DNA of 9,180 nucleotides, taken from NCBI GenBank assembly GCA_021802595.1, contig JAJZRT010000104.1, positions 1 through 9,180 of the forward strand, read 5' to 3'. Made by a program: the position numbers and the translations under genes. Source of the stretch: Pseudomonadota bacterium (GTDB lineage Bacteria; Pseudomonadota; Gammaproteobacteria; Burkholderiales; Thiobacillaceae). Numbering within the stretch: position 1 is the stretch's first letter; the number at the start of each line of letters is the position of its first letter. This document shows positions 6,703 to 9,180 of the stretch, one piece after another. Below the pieces are notes generated by a model. It was not told where the DNA came from. It was given only the letters and a program-made list of their open reading frames with translations, and did not search any database.

Positions 6703-7173
6703 ATGCTTGCTCAACCAGACACCCTCCGCATCACCTCCTCCGTTCCCGGTCGCCTGCGCCTGCGGGGCGGGCAGTTGCGTGACTCGTCCGTGCTGGAACA
6801 ACTCTCCGGCAAGATCGCCAGGTGGCGCCATGTGTCGTTGGTGGATGCCAACCCCCGCACCGGCAGTTTGCTGGTGCACTACGATGCAGCGCGCTTGAAG
6901 CCGGATGTGTTCGCGTCACGCATCAACAAGGCCATTGCGGGACAGCATCGCCCCAACCCAAGGAATGTCGAGAAGACTGCCGCGCCTGCGCACGGGGGTT
7001 CGTCGCGCGTGAAAGTGAATCGTTACGCCAAACGCGGCATGCTGCTGAGCCTGACCGCCTCGCTGCTGCTTGCCGGCGCCGGGCTCAAGCGCTGGCACGC
7101 GCTGGCCGGCGGCGCGTTTCTCGCTTCGCTGGCGGTACACCTGTGGGTGCACCGCCGCCACATCCTGCGCTGA
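6703..7173 (+). CDS. HMA_2-like domain protein with two C-terminal membrane helices (FezC-like?)
   Basis: 156 residues. Residues 7-75 resemble the HMA_2 type of heavy-metal-associated fold: SSVPGRLRLRG, then LEQLSGKIARWRHVSLVDANPRTGSLLVHYD, a pattern seen at the N-termini of some metal ATPases. It has no CXXC, so it is not a classical copper-chaperone site. A basic linker (about 80-110) leads to two predicted membrane helices (about 112-128 and 132-148), ending in WVHRRHILR. The ATG at 6703 has no clear Shine-Dalgarno sequence. The gene diverges from the Fur-box operon and converges with the P-type ATPase gene. HMA-plus-membrane proteins next to P1B ATPases occur in fez (ferrosome) clusters, where FezC is an HMA protein; the comparison rests on architecture and context only. 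A role as a membrane partner or metal-delivery subunit of the ATPase is inferred. Confidence 0.85.
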   Translation: MLAQPDTLRITSSVPGRLRLRGGQLRDSSVLEQLSGKIARWRHVSLVDANPRTGSLLVHYDAARLKPDVFASRINKAIAGQHRPNPRNVEKTAAPAHGGSSRVKVNRYAKRGMLLSLTASLLLAGAGLKRWHALAGGAFLASLAVHLWVHRRHILR

Positions 7174-7188
7174 TCAGCCTGGCAGCGC
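7167..7188. other. Shared palindrome and hairpin at the stop-to-stop junction
   Basis: TGATCA at 7171-7176 supplies both stop codons: TGA of the HMA-protein gene (plus) and TGA of the ATPase gene (minus). It sits in the perfect 10-bp palindrome GCTGATCAGC (7169-7178). GCGCTG (7167-7172) can also pair with CAGCGC (7183-7188). No U-run follows in either direction, so it is not a typical intrinsic terminator, and the two messages must overlap at their 3' ends. Confidence 0.6.
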
Positions 7189-9180
7189 CTTCTGCCCACC
7201 ATGCAGTGCGTTGAGCAGAATGGCGATGGTGGTGCCGTTGTGCGCCACCGAGGCGGCCACCGGCGCGAGCTTGCCGGCCGCGGCTCCGGCAAGGATGGCG
7301 GTGTTGAGGCCCACCGTCAGCTTGAAGTTCCTGTCGATCAGCGCCATCGTCGCATTGGCCAGTTGCTTGGCATCGGCCACGCGCTCGATGCCGCCTTCCA
7401 GCAGCGCGATGTCGGAGGTCAGGCGCGCAATGTCGGCACCCTGCTGCATGGCGATGCCGACATGCGCGCCGGCCAGCGCCGGTGCGTCGTTGATGCCGTC
7501 GCCGACGAAGGCGATCTGCGCACCGTCCTGCTTCATTTGCGCGACCAGCGCGGCTTTCTGGTCGGGCAGCAGTTCGGCGTGGAAGCCGTCGAGCTCGAGT
7601 TCGCGCGCCAGTTCGGCGGCACGGTCGCGGTGGTCGCCGGTCAGCATGACGACGCGCCGCACGCCGAGTTTGCGAAGCCGCGCGACGGTGGCGGCACTGG
7701 CATCGCGCACCCGGTCCTTGAGCGCGATGACGCCGAGCAGGCGGCCGCCGAAGCCGATGAAGAGCAGGGTCTTGCCTTCCCTGAACAGGCGATCCACGCG
7801 CTTTTGCTGTACCTCGGTCATCGGCACGCACTCGTCTTCGACGACGAAGTGTCGTGAGCCGACGACGATGCGCTTGCCGTCGATGGTGCTTGCCACGCCA
7901 TGGGCGGCGATAAACTCGACCTCCTTGTGATCAAAATGGCGGCCGTGGTTCTTGCGCGCCGCCTCGACGACGGCCAGCGCGAGCGGATGAAAGTAGTGTT
8001 CCTCGACCGATGCGGCGAGGTCGATGAGGTCCTTGGCCGTGTAGGCTTCGTCGAAGGCGATCGAATCCGTGACGGCCAGTTGTCCGGTGGTGAGCGTGCC
8101 GGTCTTGTCAAAGACGAAGGTATCGGCTTCGGCCAGCCGTTCGAGCACATCGGCACCCTTGACCAGGATGCCGCACTTGCCTGCCTTGAACATCGACGAC
8201 TTAAAAGCGACCGGAGTGGCGAGTTTCAGGGCACAGGAATAGTCCGCCTGCAACACGGCGGCGGCCCGCTGCCAGTCGCCCGTCAGCAGCCAGGTCGCAC
8301 CGGCGAGACCCAGCACGCCGGGCACGAGCCTGTCGGCCAGTTTCGCCGCCTTGAGCTGGACGCTGCTCTTCGCCGTCAGCGACTGCTCGACATAATCGGC
8401 AATCCGCGCCGCAGCCGTCTTGCGGCCGACATGCTCGGCATAGATGCGCAGCCGGCCCTCTTCGACCACCGTGCCGGAGAGCACCGCATCGCCGCGCGTT
8501 CGATTGACCGGCACGCTTTCGCCGGTCATCGAGGCTTCGTTCACCAGCGCCTCGCCACCGAGCACCGTGCCATCCACCGGAATCGTCGCGCCGGCCCCGA
8601 CGATCACCGTCGCACCGACCGCCACCTCGGCCGCTTCGACCTGCCGCTCGACGCCATCTTCCTCGATCCACACCAGCCCGGTATCGGGCCGCAGCAGGTT
8701 CTTCAGCATCTCGTCCGAGCGGCGCGCGATCGAGTTCTCCAGATACTCACCGAGCGCCAGCATGAACACGGTCGTGTTGGCGGCCAGGTAATCGCGGCTC
8801 GCCGTCGAGATAGCCACGGCCAGCGCCTCGAGCACGTGCGAGTTGATGCCTTCCTCGAACAGGTCTTCGAGCGCGCCGCCGTAGAGCGGCAACGAGGCGG
8901 CCAGCGTCGCCGGCATCTGGATCGTCGGCGGCAGCTTGTTGGTCGTCAGCAGCAGGGCACCACTGGCGATGACGGCGCCGAGTTCCTTCTGCGCCGCGCC
9001 GTTCGCGCCGGTTTTCGCGCGTGCCGGCAGGCTCAGACCGAGAATGGCCATGCCCAGCCGGTCGGCATCCATGGTCTGCGCATCGAACTCGACGACCAGC
9101 GAGCGCGCCGCGACATTGACGCGCGCGGACTGCACGCCGGCCAGGTTCTCAATCGCCTGCGCTGTGGGGCGCTCAGCGAA
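7174..9180 (-). CDS. P1B-type heavy-metal ATPase with unusual YSC membrane motif (5' end beyond window)
   Basis: 668 residues are visible, open to the right edge; the true start is outside, because the first visible residues (AIENLAGVQSARVNVAARSLVVEFD) are the end of an HMA-like domain, so the GTG at 9135 is not a likely start. All ATPase parts are present: TGESVPV of the actuator (219-225), the phosphorylation site DKTGTLT (358-364), the P1B His-Pro motif YFHP (396-399), MLTGD (about 512-516) and GDGINDAP (560-567). The membrane metal motif, normally CPC, SPC or TPC before xLxLATP, reads YSCALKLATP (314-323): the Pro is replaced by Ser and a Lys is present. The last helix pair has AHNGTTIAILLNAL. 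This points away from copper or zinc pumps. The adjoining HMA protein and Fur box suggest an iron-related pump of the P1B-6/FezB kind, which loads ferrosomes. Family is firm; metal is inferred. Confidence 0.93.
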   Translation of the reverse strand, partial: FAERPTAQAIENLAGVQSARVNVAARSLVVEFDAQTMDADRLGMAILGLSLPARAKTGANGAAQKELGAVIASGALLLTTNKLPPTIQMPATLAASLPLYGGALEDLFEEGINSHVLEALAVAISTASRDYLAANTTVFMLALGEYLENSIARRSDEMLKNLLRPDTGLVWIEEDGVERQVEAAEVAVGATVIVGAGATIPVDGTVLGGEALVNEASMTGESVPVNRTRGDAVLSGTVVEEGRLRIYAEHVGRKTAAARIADYVEQSLTAKSSVQLKAAKLADRLVPGVLGLAGATWLLTGDWQRAAAVLQADYSCALKLATPVAFKSSMFKAGKCGILVKGADVLERLAEADTFVFDKTGTLTTGQLAVTDSIAFDEAYTAKDLIDLAASVEEHYFHPLALAVVEAARKNHGRHFDHKEVEFIAAHGVASTIDGKRIVVGSRHFVVEDECVPMTEVQQKRVDRLFREGKTLLFIGFGGRLLGVIALKDRVRDASAATVARLRKLGVRRVVMLTGDHRDRAAELARELELDGFHAELLPDQKAALVAQMKQDGAQIAFVGDGINDAPALAGAHVGIAMQQGADIARLTSDIALLEGGIERVADAKQLANATMALIDRNFKLTVGLNTAILAGAAAGKLAPVAASVAHNGTTIAILLNALHGGQKALPG

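Overview
The window is GC-rich DNA from a Gram-negative bacterium. Codon use and gene style suggest a proteobacterium, plausibly a betaproteobacterium of the Rhodocyclales type, but no rRNA or other taxonomic marker is present, so this is inference. Nearly all of it codes. Two of the seven genes run off the edges: a CobN-family chelatase at the left (its 3' end is missing) and a heavy-metal P-type ATPase at the right (its 5' end is missing).

Layout. A divergent regulatory region lies around 6615-6702. It holds a near-perfect Fur box (6652-6666) inside a strong minus-strand promoter (TTTACA, 17 bp, TATCAT). Leftward from it run five minus-strand genes: a 108-aa protein of unknown function; a 427-aa protein with a Cys/His-rich N-terminus, a long coiled coil and a C-terminal DUF2325-like domain; a 106-aa protein with a CX4CX7CXC cluster; a 645-aa TonB-dependent outer-membrane receptor with a signal peptide; and a CobN/BchH-family chelatase that begins with an apparent signal peptide and starts 2 bp after the receptor. 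Rightward runs one plus-strand gene for a 156-aa HMA_2-like protein with two C-terminal membrane helices. It meets the minus-strand P1B-type ATPase gene stop to stop with no gap.

Interpretation. The Fur box and the receptor make this an iron locus. A CobN-like protein that is exported and coupled to an outer-membrane receptor does not fit cobalamin synthesis, which is cytoplasmic. It fits better a periplasmic metal-removing enzyme like HmuS, the CobN/ChlH-family protein of Bacteroidetes hmu (heme uptake) operons. The ATPase has YSC where most P1B pumps have CPC, SPC or TPC, and it sits beside a small HMA-membrane protein under a Fur box. That recalls fez (ferrosome) clusters, which make iron-storing compartments with a P1B-6-type ATPase (FezB) and an HMA protein (FezC). 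The working hypothesis is that one Fur-controlled node joins tetrapyrrole-iron acquisition (leftward operon) with iron compartment loading or efflux (rightward genes). The three unknown proteins of the leftward operon, two of them Cys-rich, are candidates for partners in metal or tetrapyrrole handling.
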